Shown piece by piece: positions 6,412 to 15,020 of a stretch of DNA of 28,113 nucleotides (position 1 is the stretch's first letter; each line of letters begins with the position of its first letter). The notes under the pieces were generated by a model, which saw nothing but the letters and a program-made list of their open reading frames with translations, ran no database searches and was not told the DNA's origin. A program made the translations under genes and the position numbers. The DNA lies in contig SFVI01000024.1 of assembly GCA_004560305.1 (NCBI GenBank), forward strand, positions 1 to 28,113, given 5' to 3'. The DNA is from a bacterium (lineage in GTDB: Bacteria; Bacillota; Clostridia; Oscillospirales; Oscillospiraceae).

Positions 6412-7469
6412 GAAGTGTGCATATTACCGCCTCCAGAGAATACGACGTGCTGGTGGAGCGGGGCCTGCTGAGCCGCTGCGGAGAGCTGGTCAAAGCCGCC
6501 ACCAAGTCCAAAAAGGCCGTCGTCATCGCCGGGGACATTGTCTATCCCCTGTACGGCGCGCAGGTGGAGCAATCCCTGAAGGCGGCCGGTTTTGACGTGC
6601 TGCACTATGTGCTGCCCCATGGGGAGCAGGCCAAGACCCTGGAAAACTACGGCAAGCTGCTGGAATTTCTGTCCCGGAACCACATCACCCGCACCGACGT
6701 GCTGGTGGCCCTGGGCGGCGGCGTCACCGGGGACCTCACCGGCTTTGCTGCCGCCACCTACCAGCGGGGCATGGACTTTGTGCAGATTCCCACCACCCTG
6801 CTGGCAGCGGTGGATTCCTCCGTGGGAGGCAAGACCGCGGTGAACCTGCCCACCGGCAAGAACCAGGTGGGCTGCTTCTACCAGCCGGCTCTGGTGCTCT
6901 GCGACCCGGAGCTGCTTTCCACCCTGCCGGAGGAGGAGTTTCGCTGCGGCTGCGCGGAAGTGATCAAATACGGCGTTCTGGGCAGCAGAAAATTCTTCGA
7001 TGAATTGAAGGCCACCCCCATCAAAGAGCAATTGGAGCATGTGATCTGCACCTGCGTGGAGATGAAGCGGGACATCGTGAATCAGGACGAGTTTGACCGG
7101 GGCCTGCGGCAGCTGCTGAATCTGGGCCACTCCTTCGGCCACGCGGTGGAGGCCTGCAGCCATTTCGCCGTGCTCCACGGTCAGGCGGTGGCCATCGGCA
7201 TGGCGGCCATCACCCGGGCTTCCGTGGCCAGGGGCTATTGTTCCGAAGAAACGCTGGACGAAGTGCTGGCCATCCTGAACCAGTACCAGCTGCCCACCAC
7301 CACCGGCTTCGGCCTGGAGGAGATGGCGGAGGCCGCTTTGACGGATAAGAAGCTCACCGGCGGGGCCATGCACCTGGTGGTGCCGGAGGCCATCGGCCGC
7401 TGCGCCATCGTCAGCGTCCCCACAGAGGAGATCAAAGACTGGATGAAAGCCGGAGGGATCGGCTCATGA
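6408..7469 (+). CDS. aroB: 3-dehydroquinate synthase
   Basis: Second shikimate step: NAD- and metal-dependent cyclisation of DAHP to 3-dehydroquinate. The 353-residue product has the signature GGGVTGDLTGFAAATY, the PTTLLAAVDSSVGGKTAVN block with substrate-binding Lys, and the metal-ligand region with EVIKYG and NLGHSFGHAVE. The length is typical. ATGA overlaps join it to tyrA upstream and aroA downstream, so the genes form one translationally coupled unit. Confidence 0.96.
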   Translation: MRSVHITASREYDVLVERGLLSRCGELVKAATKSKKAVVIAGDIVYPLYGAQVEQSLKAAGFDVLHYVLPHGEQAKTLENYGKLLEFLSRNHITRTDVLVALGGGVTGDLTGFAAATYQRGMDFVQIPTTLLAAVDSSVGGKTAVNLPTGKNQVGCFYQPALVLCDPELLSTLPEEEFRCGCAEVIKYGVLGSRKFFDELKATPIKEQLEHVICTCVEMKRDIVNQDEFDRGLRQLLNLGHSFGHAVEACSHFAVLHGQAVAIGMAAITRASVARGYCSEETLDEVLAILNQYQLPTTTGFGLEEMAEAALTDKKLTGGAMHLVVPEAIGRCAIVSVPTEEIKDWMKAGGIGS

Positions 7470-8725
7470 ATATTACCATCCGTCCCGGCCAGAGAAGCGG
7501 CCGGGTGAAGATACCCGCTTCCAAGTCCCAGGCCCACCGGCTGCTGATCTGCGCCGCCCTGGGCCAGGGAGAGACCCTCATTGCCTGCGACGGCCTTTCC
7601 GCCGATATTACCGCCACCATGGCCTGTCTCAACGCTCTGGGGGCGGACATCCGCCAGGCAGAGGACGGCCGCCTTCGGGTACGGCCCATTGAGCAGGTGC
7701 CCGCCGGCCTGTGCCATCTGCATTGCGGGGAGAGCGGCAGCACCCTCCGTTTCCTGCTGCCGGTCTGCGGCGCATTGGGAGCGGATGCGGTGTTCCATAT
7801 GGAGGGCCGCCTGCCCCAGCGGCCCCTGGCTCCCCTGGACGCAGAACTGACTGCCCACGGCATGGCCCTGCGGCAGGAAAATGACCTGCTCTATTGCTCC
7901 GGCCAATTGCGCGCCGGGGACTATGCGCTGCCGGGGAATGTGTCCTCCCAGTATATTTCCGGCCTGCTGCTGGCCCTGCCTCTGACGGCGGGAGGCAGCC
8001 GCCTGAGCGTCACCGGCAGTATTGAGTCCGAAGCTTACATCACCATGACCGAGGACGCCTTGGCCCTGGCTGGCATCGCGTTGGAGAAATCCGGCTGGCG
8101 CTACCATATCCCCGGCTCCCAGCGGGGGAAGCTGCCGGAAGCCCTGCAGGTGGAGGGGGACTTCTCCAACGCCGCCTTCTTCCTGTGCATGGGTGCCCTG
8201 TCGGATGCCGGCCTGGTGATTGACGGGCTGAACCCCGCCTCTCACCAGGGGGACCGGGCCGTGCTGGGTATTCTCCGGGCCTTCGGGGCGCAGGTGGAGC
8301 AGCGGGAGAGCAGCTTCGCCGTTTGCAAGGGGCAGCTGCACGGCATCACCATTGACGCCAAGCCCATCCCCGACCTGATCCCGGTTTTAAGCGTGGTGGC
8401 CGCCCTGGCCCAGGGGGAGACGAAAATCATCAACGCCGGGCGGCTGCGGCTGAAGGAGTCTGACCGGCTGCGCAGCACCACCGCCCTGCTGACCGCCCTG
8501 GGGGCGGATATTCAGGAGCTGGAGGAGGGCCTGGTGATTCACGGCAAGGAGAGCCTTTCCGGCGGCAGCGTGGATTCCTGCGGGGATCACCGCATCGCCA
8601 TGGCGGCGGCCACCGCCGCCTGCGGCTGCACCGGGGAGATTCTCCTCAGCGGCAGTCAGGCCGTGAGCAAATCCTATCCCCGCTTCTGGGAAGATTTCGG
8701 TTCATTGACAGGAGGCAGCCTATGA
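7466..8725 (+). CDS. aroA: 3-phosphoshikimate 1-carboxyvinyltransferase (EPSP synthase)
   Basis: Sixth shikimate step: transfers enolpyruvyl from PEP to shikimate 3-phosphate. The 419-residue product shows ASKSQAHR near the N-terminus, GESGSTLRFLLP in the PEP-binding loop, SSQYISGLLLALPL, GDFSNAAFF, RLKESDRL and DHRIAMA. The PEP loop GESGSTLRF differs from the enterobacterial NAGTAMRP form. That loop affects glyphosate sensitivity in the family, but sensitivity cannot be read off here. It is coupled to aroB and aroC by ATGA overlaps. Confidence 0.95.
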   Translation: MNITIRPGQRSGRVKIPASKSQAHRLLICAALGQGETLIACDGLSADITATMACLNALGADIRQAEDGRLRVRPIEQVPAGLCHLHCGESGSTLRFLLPVCGALGADAVFHMEGRLPQRPLAPLDAELTAHGMALRQENDLLYCSGQLRAGDYALPGNVSSQYISGLLLALPLTAGGSRLSVTGSIESEAYITMTEDALALAGIALEKSGWRYHIPGSQRGKLPEALQVEGDFSNAAFFLCMGALSDAGLVIDGLNPASHQGDRAVLGILRAFGAQVEQRESSFAVCKGQLHGITIDAKPIPDLIPVLSVVAALAQGETKIINAGRLRLKESDRLRSTTALLTALGADIQELEEGLVIHGKESLSGGSVDSCGDHRIAMAAATAACGCTGEILLSGSQAVSKSYPRFWEDFGSLTGGSL

Positions 8726-9807
8726 GCAGCAGCTACGGTGAAAACCTGCACCTGACCATTTTCGGCCAGTCCCACTCCCCCGCCATCGGCATGACCCTGG
8801 AGGGCATCCCCGCCGGGGAGCAGATTGATTTTGAAGCCCTGCAGCGCTTTCTGGAGCGCCGGGCCCCGGGCCGCAACGCCTATTCCACCGCCCGTAAGGA
8901 GGCGGACGCCCCGGAATTTCTCTCCGGGCTGCGGGAGGACCGCACCTGCGGCGTACCCCTGACGGCCATCATCCGCAATGGGGACACCCGTTCCAAGGAC
9001 TATGCCCCCTTTTCCGCGGTGCCCCGGCCGGGCCACGCGGACTACACCGCCAATGTGAAATACTTCGGTTTTCAGGACTACGCCGGCGGCGGCCACTTTT
9101 CCGGCCGGCTGACGGCTCCCCTGTGCATCGCCGGGGGCATTTGCCTGCAAATACTGCATCGCCGGGGCATTGACGTCATCTCCCGCATCCGGGCCATCGG
9201 TGACGTGGAGGACTCCTCTCCCCTGACCGCCTCCACGGCGGAGAAGGCCTTCCCCACCGTGGACGAGGCCGCCGGAGAGGCCATGCAGGCAGCCATTGCC
9301 CGGGCCAGGGCCCAGGGGGACAGCCTGGGCGGCGTGATCGAGTGCGCGGTGCTGGGCCTGCCCGCCGGCCTGGGAGACCCCATGTTCGGCGGCATGGAAA
9401 ACCGCATTGCCGGCATCGTCTTTGGTATCCCGGCAGTGAAGGGCCTTGAGTTCGGCGCCGGTTTTGCAGCGGCAAAGCTGCGGGGCAGCCAGAATAACGA
9501 TAGTTACACCGTGAAGGACGGCCGCATCGAAACCCGCAGCAACCACTGCGGCGGCATTCTGGGCGGCATCACCAACGGGATGCCCCTGGTGTTCCGGGCC
9601 GCCATCAAGCCCACCCCCTCCATCTCCATGGAGCAGGACAGCGTGAATCTGGAAACGCTGACGGAAGAAAAGCTCCGTGTGGGGGGCCGGCACGACCCCT
9701 GCATCGTGCCACGGGCCGTGCCTGTGATAGAGGCCGCGGCGGCCATCGCCGTATACGACGCCCTGCTGGGGCGAAAGAAGGAGTTGAGGGAAGAAGCATG
9801 GACCTGA
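8722..9807 (+). CDS. aroC: Chorismate synthase
   Basis: Last step to chorismate: FMN-dependent elimination of phosphate from EPSP. The 361-residue product has the N-terminal signature YGENLHLTIFGQSHSPAIG, RPGHADYTANVKYG-type block (here KYFGFQDYAGGGHFSGR), GGILGGITNGMPLVFRAAIK and the C-terminal RHDPCIVPRAVPVIEA. The catalytic His of GQSHS is kept. It overlaps aroA by ATGA and overlaps pheA by 10 nt. Confidence 0.96.
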   Translation: MSSSYGENLHLTIFGQSHSPAIGMTLEGIPAGEQIDFEALQRFLERRAPGRNAYSTARKEADAPEFLSGLREDRTCGVPLTAIIRNGDTRSKDYAPFSAVPRPGHADYTANVKYFGFQDYAGGGHFSGRLTAPLCIAGGICLQILHRRGIDVISRIRAIGDVEDSSPLTASTAEKAFPTVDEAAGEAMQAAIARARAQGDSLGGVIECAVLGLPAGLGDPMFGGMENRIAGIVFGIPAVKGLEFGAGFAAAKLRGSQNNDSYTVKDGRIETRSNHCGGILGGITNGMPLVFRAAIKPTPSISMEQDSVNLETLTEEKLRVGGRHDPCIVPRAVPVIEAAAAIAVYDALLGRKKELREEAWT

Positions 9808-10937
9808 GCCAATACAGAGAACAGATCGACCGGATCGACGATGAGCTGATACAGCTTTTTGCCCGGCGCATGGAGACCGCCGCCCAGATCGCCCAGTGGA
9901 AGCGCCAGGCGGGCAAGCCCGTGATGGACGCCGGCCGGGAGCGGGCCAAGCTGCTGGACGTGATGAACAAGTGCCCTGCGGAATTCAAGGATTACGCCGT
10001 ATCCCTCTATTCCCTGCTCTTTGAGCTGAGCCGCAGCTACCAGCACCGCATCCTGGACAGCAGCAGCGCCCTGACAGAGCAGATCACTACCGCCATTGAG
10101 AGCACTGACAAGGTCTTTCCCCAGACAGCGATGGTGGCCTGTCAGGGGGTGGAGGGGGCCTATTCCCAGCTGGCCTGCGAAAAGCTGTTCCGTCTGCCCA
10201 ATATCTTCTACTTCACCAGCTTTGACGCGGTGTTCTCCGCCATTGAAAAGGGCCTCTGCCGCTACGGCATCATCCCCCTGGAAAACAGCACCGCCGGTTC
10301 GGTGAACAAGGTCTATGACCTGATGATGCGCCACAACTTCCGTATCGTCCGTTCCGTGCGGCTGAAGGTGGACCACAACCTGCTGGTAAAGCCCGGCACC
10401 AAGCTGGAAGACATTCAGGAAATCTACTCCCATGAGCAGGCCATCAACCAGTGCGCCCGCTACCTGCAAAAATTCAGCGGCGTGAAGATCATCCCCTGTG
10501 AGAACACCGCCATGGCCGCCAAGTATGTGTCCGAGGCCGGCGGCGGCGCGGCGGCGCTGTCCTCCCGCTCCTGCGCCAAGCTCTATGGGCTGACCTGCCT
10601 GGAGGAATCGGTGCAGGATCAGGGCAACAACTACACCCGCTTCATCTGCATCTCCAAGGATCTGGAGATCTATCCCGGGGCCGACCGCACCAGTTTGATG
10701 CTGGTGCTGCCCCATACCCCCGGCTCGCTTTACAAGGTGCTCAGCCGCTTCTACGCCCTGGGCATCAACCTGAACAAGCTGGAGAGCCGCCCCCTGCCAG
10801 AGCGGGATTTCGAATTCATGTTCTATTTCGACCTGGACACCCCGGTCTATTCCCCTCAGTTCATCCAGCTGATGGGGGAGCTGCAGAATATCTGCGAAGA
10901 GTTCAACTATCTGGGAAGCTACAGTGAGGTGATCTGA
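9798..10937 (+). CDS. pheA: Bifunctional chorismate mutase / prephenate dehydratase (P-protein)
   Basis: Converts chorismate to prephenate and then to phenylpyruvate, the phenylalanine precursor. The 379 residues hold three domains: an AroQ-type helical chorismate mutase (about 1-85, REQIDRIDDELIQLFARRM), a prephenate dehydratase (about 110-285, with GVEGAYSQLA and PLENSTAGSVNKVYDL) and a C-terminal ACT domain (about 295-370, LPHTPGSLYKVLSRF and ESRP). The ACT domain with its ESRP motif is the Phe-binding site in the family, so feedback inhibition by Phe is likely. The mutase activity also supplies prephenate to TyrA, which has no mutase domain. The start lies 10 nt inside aroC, after GAGGGA. 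Confidence 0.95.
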   Translation: MDLSQYREQIDRIDDELIQLFARRMETAAQIAQWKRQAGKPVMDAGRERAKLLDVMNKCPAEFKDYAVSLYSLLFELSRSYQHRILDSSSALTEQITTAIESTDKVFPQTAMVACQGVEGAYSQLACEKLFRLPNIFYFTSFDAVFSAIEKGLCRYGIIPLENSTAGSVNKVYDLMMRHNFRIVRSVRLKVDHNLLVKPGTKLEDIQEIYSHEQAINQCARYLQKFSGVKIIPCENTAMAAKYVSEAGGGAAALSSRSCAKLYGLTCLEESVQDQGNNYTRFICISKDLEIYPGADRTSLMLVLPHTPGSLYKVLSRFYALGINLNKLESRPLPERDFEFMFYFDLDTPVYSPQFIQLMGELQNICEEFNYLGSYSEVI

Positions 10938-12160
10938 TGTTAAAATGCGGTCTGCTTGGACAAAAGCTGGGGCACAGCTATTCCCCGGCCATTCACGGCA
11001 TGCTTGCCGATTATGATTATCAGCTCTTCGAGCGGGAGCCGGAGCAGCTGGAGGACTTTCTGAAAAACGGCCCCTGGGACGGCATCAACGTGACCATCCC
11101 CTACAAGAAGGCCGTCCTGCCCTACTGCGCCGAACTGTCTGACACTGCCCGGCGCATCGGCAGCGTGAACACCATTGTCCGCCGCCCGGACGGCAGCCTC
11201 TACGGCGACAATACCGACGCCTACGGCTTTGAGAGTCTGGTGAGAAAAAGCGGCATCCAGGTTCAGGGCAGGAAGGCCCTGGTGCTGGGCAGCGGCGGTG
11301 CCTCCGTCACGGTGGTGGCGGTGCTGAAAATGCTGGGGGCGGAAAGCGTCACTGTCATCTCCCGGGGCGGCGAGGACAATTACGACAATCTGGCCAAGCA
11401 CGCCGACGCCCGGATCATCGCCAACACTACCCCCGTGGGCATGTACCCCAACAACGGCCAGGCGGCGGTGGATCTGGCGCAGTTCCCCCAGTGCGAAGGC
11501 GTGCTGGACGTGGTGTATAACCCGGCCCGCACCGCCCTGCTTTTGCAGGCGGAGAAGCTGGGCATCCCCTGTGCCGACGGCCTGTATATGCTGGTGGCCC
11601 AGGCCAAGCGCAGCAGCGAGCTGTTCACCGGCCGCAGCATCCCAGACAGTGAGATTGGCCGCATCGAGAAGCTGCTCTCCGGCCAGATGAAAAATATTGT
11701 GCTGGTGGGTATGCCCTCCAGCGGCAAGAGCACCCTGGCCGCCGCTCTGGGCGAAAGGCTGGGCCGCCCGGTGTACGAGGCCGACGCCCTCATTGAGCAG
11801 GAGGCGGGCATGGACATTCCCGCCATCTTCGCCCAGTACGGTGAGGGGCACTTCCGGGCCCTGGAGACAGAGGTTCTCTCCCGCCTGGGCAAGCTGTCCG
11901 GCGCGGTGATCTCTACCGGCGGCGGCTGCGTCACCCGGGAGGAAAACTATGACCTGCTGCACCAGAACGGCACCATCCTCTGGCTCCAGCGGGGCACGGA
12001 GAAGCTGGATAAAACCGGCCGTCCCCTTTCCCTGAAAAATGACCTGAATGAAATGTATCAGAAGCGGGAGCCCATGTACCGCCGCTTTGCCGACGCCGCC
12101 GTGGACAATAACGGCAGCGTAGAAGCCGCTCTGGCCCAGATCCTGGAGGTGCTGCAATGA
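10937..12160 (+). CDS. Bifunctional shikimate dehydrogenase - shikimate kinase fusion
   Basis: One 407-residue ORF joins the fourth and fifth shikimate steps. Residues 1 to ~248 are AroE: HSYSPAIH shikimate site, NVTIPYK with catalytic Lys57, GDNTDAYG with Asp94, and a nucleotide-binding GSGGAS (118-123). Residues ~252-407 are AroK: Walker A GMPSSGKST (258-266), Asp283 in YEADALIE, GHFRALE, STGGGC (326-331), the lid TGRPLS and REPMYRRFAD. Both active sites look intact, so the product should turn 3-dehydroshikimate into shikimate 3-phosphate. There is no stop or frame change at the junction. Its ATG shares one base with the pheA stop (TGATG), and its stop overlaps aroQ by ATGA. The fusion call is direct from the sequence; channelling is inference. 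Confidence 0.94.
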   Translation: MLKCGLLGQKLGHSYSPAIHGMLADYDYQLFEREPEQLEDFLKNGPWDGINVTIPYKKAVLPYCAELSDTARRIGSVNTIVRRPDGSLYGDNTDAYGFESLVRKSGIQVQGRKALVLGSGGASVTVVAVLKMLGAESVTVISRGGEDNYDNLAKHADARIIANTTPVGMYPNNGQAAVDLAQFPQCEGVLDVVYNPARTALLLQAEKLGIPCADGLYMLVAQAKRSSELFTGRSIPDSEIGRIEKLLSGQMKNIVLVGMPSSGKSTLAAALGERLGRPVYEADALIEQEAGMDIPAIFAQYGEGHFRALETEVLSRLGKLSGAVISTGGGCVTREENYDLLHQNGTILWLQRGTEKLDKTGRPLSLKNDLNEMYQKREPMYRRFADAAVDNNGSVEAALAQILEVLQ

Positions 12161-12591
12161 AGTTTCTGGTCATTAACGGCCCCAACCTGAATATGTTGGG
12201 CCTGCGGGAGCCTTCCATCTACGGCGAGCGCAGCTACAAGGCCCTGGTGGAGCTGATCGAAACCGTCTGCCGGGACGAAGAAATTCAGGTGGAGGTATTC
12301 CAGTCCAACCACGAGGGGGCCATTGTGGACAAGATCCAGGCGGCCTACGGCGTGTTTGACGGTATCATTATCAATCCCGCCGCCTACACCCACACCAGCG
12401 TGGCCATTCTGGACGCGCTGAAGGCGGTGAGCATCCCGGCGGTGGAGGTGCATATCTCCGACGTCAGCACCCGGGAGAGCTTCCGGCAGGTCAGCTACGC
12501 CGGCATGGCCTGCATCAAAACTTATATGGGTCACGGCTTTGAAGGCTACGCCATGGCCATCCGGTACCTGAAGGGCTATCTGAGCAAATAA
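12157..12591 (+). CDS. aroQ: 3-dehydroquinate dehydratase, type II
   Basis: Third shikimate step, 3-dehydroquinate to 3-dehydroshikimate. The 144-residue size and NGPNLNMLGLREPSIYG start, with catalytic Tyr in SIYG, mark the dodecameric type II enzyme. INPAAYTHTSVAI and PAVEVHIS with the catalytic His follow. The loop after that His reads HISDVSTRESFR rather than the more usual HISNVHAREEFR, but the His and Arg-Glu pair are present. It is the last gene of the operon: a terminator starts 6 nt after the stop. With it, all seven shikimate activities are encoded in one transcript. Confidence 0.95.
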   Translation: MKFLVINGPNLNMLGLREPSIYGERSYKALVELIETVCRDEEIQVEVFQSNHEGAIVDKIQAAYGVFDGIIINPAAYTHTSVAILDALKAVSIPAVEVHISDVSTRESFRQVSYAGMACIKTYMGHGFEGYAMAIRYLKGYLSK

Positions 12592-12596
12592 AAAAA

Positions 12597-12621
12597 CGAG
12601 AGGGCAACCTCTCGTTTTTTT
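12597..12621 (+). terminator. Rho-independent terminator of the aromatic operon
   Basis: CGAGAGG (12597-12603), GCAA tetraloop, CCTCTCG (12608-12614), T7. A-rich bases before the stem give it a mirrored form, so it can also serve the minus-strand lipoprotein pseudogene ending at 12651. Confidence 0.9.
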
Positions 12622-12650
12622 ATTTTCCGTTCTTTTGCAGCCGCTTTGGC

Positions 12651-13087
12651 TTACTTTTCCAGCCCGTAGAAGTCTACTCTCCATCCGTCCTCCGTGTTCA
12701 CCAGGTCGATGGAAAGATAGGTATAGCTGTCCTCATCCCCGGCCACAAACTGGATGCTGGCAACGTAGCGGCTGGGGTCGTTCTCCTGGGGGAAGAGCAG
12801 GCGGGTCTCAATGCCGCTGGGCTCCCCGCCCTGGTAGGCCTCCACAGGTAGAAATAGGCCCGGACGAAATCCTCCAGGAAGTTGTTCAGGATCTGTTCCT
12901 CCGTCTCCGGGTTCTCCGGTTGGGGCGTGGGCTGGGCGGTGGGTTCCGCCGTAGGCTCAACCGTGGGTTCCGCCGTGGCGGCGGGGGCCTCCGTGGGAAC
13001 GATGGTGACCTCCGGCTGGGCGCTGCCGCAGGCGGCAAGGGAAAGAACCAGCGTCAGGCACAGGCAAAGGGCGAATCTCTTTTTCAT
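12651..13087 (-). pseudogene. Frameshifted lipoprotein gene with Pro/Thr/Glu linker
   Basis: Starts after AGGAGG with a signal peptide and lipobox LAAC (Cys20), then a long low-complexity linker of PTAEP-like repeats (about residues 30-58) and the start of a globular domain, NNFLEDFVRAYFYL. At about 12850 the frame breaks: the continuation EAYQGGEPSGIE...VDFYGLEK lies in another frame, ending at 12651, and completes a domain of normal appearance. Without the shift the product would be about 145 residues. The shift lies in or next to CTGTGGAGG on the minus strand. It may be a real mutation, a sequencing error or, less likely, programmed. Function unknown. Confidence 0.7.
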
Positions 13088-13108
13088 AGCTTATCCTCCT
13101 GATTTTTG

Positions 13109-13143
13109 ATAAGGCGGCTGGGGTCCGGCCCCGGCCGCCTTAT
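13109..13143. repeat. Perfect inverted repeat between symporter and lipoprotein genes
   Basis: ATAAGGCGGC (13109-13118) and GCCGCCTTAT (13134-13143) form a 10-bp stem with a GC-rich 15-nt loop. There is no T-run on either strand, so it is not a standard terminator. It lies in the 5' leader of the lipoprotein transcript. Confidence 0.5.
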
Positions 13144-13156
13144 GGTTTATGTGACG

Positions 13157-13185
13157 ATGATAAGCGATGATTGTTCCCAAGTCAA
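13157..13185 (-). promoter_or_regulatory. Promoter of the lipoprotein pseudogene
   Basis: TTGACT (13185-13180), a 17-bp spacer and TATCAT (13162-13157) on the minus strand. The TGA stop of the symporter gene is inside the -35 hexamer. Confidence 0.6.
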
Positions 13186-14927
13186 GACAGCGCGTATTTA
13201 CTCCGATAGCGCAGGTAATTCTGGCGATAGTCCTCGCTGGTATTGCGAAACTCCCGCTGGGATTCATGCAGGTGCAGCTCATGGTGGGACATATCGATAA
13301 TGCAGCCGGCCACATTGGAGCAGTGGTCGCTGGTCCGTTCCAGATTTGTAAGAATGTCCGACCAGACAAAGCCTGCCACACTGGAGCACTCCCCCTGCTG
13401 GAGCCGGAGAATATGGCCGGTGCGCAGGGTCTCCTTCAGGTCATCGATTACCTGCTCCAGCGGCTCCACCCTCAGAGCCAGGACGGCGTCGTCCTTTTCA
13501 AAGGCCTCCTGGGTCAGGTCAAGCACCTCGCTGACAGCAGAGATAATCACGGACAGCTCACGCTTGGCAGCTTGCGTAAATTCCAGTTCTTTGGCCTTTA
13601 TCTCTTCGGCAGATTCCACCAGATTCACTGCATGGTCGGAGATGCGCTCAAAATCGCCGATCACTTTCAGCAGCTTGGCGGCCTCGGCGCTGTCGCTCTC
13701 GCTGATCTTGCGGCTGCTGAGCTTCACCAGATAGGAGGAAAGAATGTCTTCATAATGGTCGCTTTTATCCTCCTTTTCCCGCACTTCTTCCGCCAGCTCC
13801 GGCGTGTAGTACAGCAAACAGGCCAGGGAGGACTTCAAAGCGGCAACGGAGGTCTCCGCCATTTCGGCAGCCACAGCGCGGCAGCGCTCCAGCGCCAGAG
13901 GCGGGGTAGCGAGAAGGCGCTCGTCGATCTCGGTAAGGGTATCCGGGGTGTGCCCGTCAGGCACCAGACGATGGGCGAGCCGCTCCAACAGACCGGTCAT
14001 GGGAAGCAGCAGCAGGGTGCAGAGAACGTTGAACGCGGAGTGAACCACGGCAATGCTGAAAAGAGAGGCGGATGCGTCCAACAGGACGGGCCGGACCAGC
14101 GCCCGGACCAGGCAAAACACCACCAGCCACACGGCGGTACCGATCACATTGAAGGACAAGTGCACCAAAGCGGCCCGCCGGGCGTTCTTATTGGTGCCCA
14201 CGGAGGAGAGCATCGCGGTAACACAGGTACCGATATTCTGACCCATGATAATGGGGATGGCAGCCCCAAGACTGACCTGACCAGTAGAAGCCAGGGCCTG
14301 CAGAATGCCTACAGAGGCGGAGCTGGACTGGATAATGGCGGTCAGCACAGCGCCGGCCAGCACACCCAGCACCGGGTTCTGGAAAGCAATCATCATCTGC
14401 CGGAACTGAGGCACCTCCCGCAGGCCGGAAACGGCGTCGGACATGCTCTCCATGCCGAACATCAAGGTGGCAAAGCCCAGGAGAATCAGGCCGGTGTCCT
14501 GCCGCCGGGAGTTCTTGCTGAACATATAAAAGACAATGCCGATCAGTGCCAGCACCGGGGTGAAGGAGCTGGGCTTCAGAAGGGAAACGAAAAGATTGCC
14601 GCTGTCAATCCCCGCAAGACTCAGTATCCAGGCGGTGACGGTGGTGCCGATATTGGCGCCCATAATCACATTGATGGCCTGTTTCAATGTCATCAGGCCG
14701 GAATTGACAAAGCCCACCACCATAACCGTGGTAGCAGAGGAGCTTTGAATAATTGCAGTGACCCCCAGACCCGTCAGCAGACCGGCCAGCTTGTTGGTGG
14801 TCAGCTTACCCAGCAGATCCCGCAGCCGGTTGCCGGCCCGGCGCTCCAGTGCCTGCCCCATCACATTCATGCCGAAAAGGAAAAGGCAAAGCCCCCCAAT
14901 CAGATTCAGTACGTCAAATAGATCCAT
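13182..14927 (-). CDS. Na+/phosphate symporter with PhoU-like C-terminal domain (NptA/YjbB type)
   Basis: Imports or exports inorganic phosphate with Na+ across the cytoplasmic membrane. The 581-residue protein has the two inverted PNaS repeats, each with a QSSSA motif (about 61-66 and 200-205) and a following GANIGTT (90-96) or GQNIGTC (about 229-235), within 8-9 membrane segments up to about residue 320. The last ~200 residues are soluble and helical, with the acidic PhoU-like pattern (SDHYEDIL, ISDHAVNLVESAEEI, TSDHCSNVAGCI). The start follows AGGAG. Its promoter shares paired TTACA boxes with the PhoB/PhoR-type operon in this window, so phosphate control is likely. No partner phoU gene is adjacent. 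Confidence 0.92.
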   Translation of the reverse strand: MDLFDVLNLIGGLCLFLFGMNVMGQALERRAGNRLRDLLGKLTTNKLAGLLTGLGVTAIIQSSSATTVMVVGFVNSGLMTLKQAINVIMGANIGTTVTAWILSLAGIDSGNLFVSLLKPSSFTPVLALIGIVFYMFSKNSRRQDTGLILLGFATLMFGMESMSDAVSGLREVPQFRQMMIAFQNPVLGVLAGAVLTAIIQSSSASVGILQALASTGQVSLGAAIPIIMGQNIGTCVTAMLSSVGTNKNARRAALVHLSFNVIGTAVWLVVFCLVRALVRPVLLDASASLFSIAVVHSAFNVLCTLLLLPMTGLLERLAHRLVPDGHTPDTLTEIDERLLATPPLALERCRAVAAEMAETSVAALKSSLACLLYYTPELAEEVREKEDKSDHYEDILSSYLVKLSSRKISESDSAEAAKLLKVIGDFERISDHAVNLVESAEEIKAKELEFTQAAKRELSVIISAVSEVLDLTQEAFEKDDAVLALRVEPLEQVIDDLKETLRTGHILRLQQGECSSVAGFVWSDILTNLERTSDHCSNVAGCIIDMSHHELHLHESQREFRNTSEDYRQNYLRYRSKYALS

Positions 14928-14966
14928 GTCGGTTTCTCCTGTATTGTATAGAATTGACCAAAATAC

Positions 14967-15020
14967 AGTCTATCTGTCCTGGATAAAATGCGATAGCACG
15001 GTTTTGTAAAATCAATGTAA
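14967..15020 (-). promoter_or_regulatory. Pho-box-like promoter of the phosphate symporter
   Basis: Minus strand: TTACAT (15020-15015), 5 bp, TTACAA (15009-15004), 31 bp, TAGACT -10 (14972-14967). There is no recognisable -35 hexamer at 17 bp, consistent with activator dependence. PhoP of Bacillus binds TT(A/C/T)A(C/T)A direct repeats with an 11-bp period; the same arrangement precedes the response-regulator gene at 19251-19304. Confidence 0.55.
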
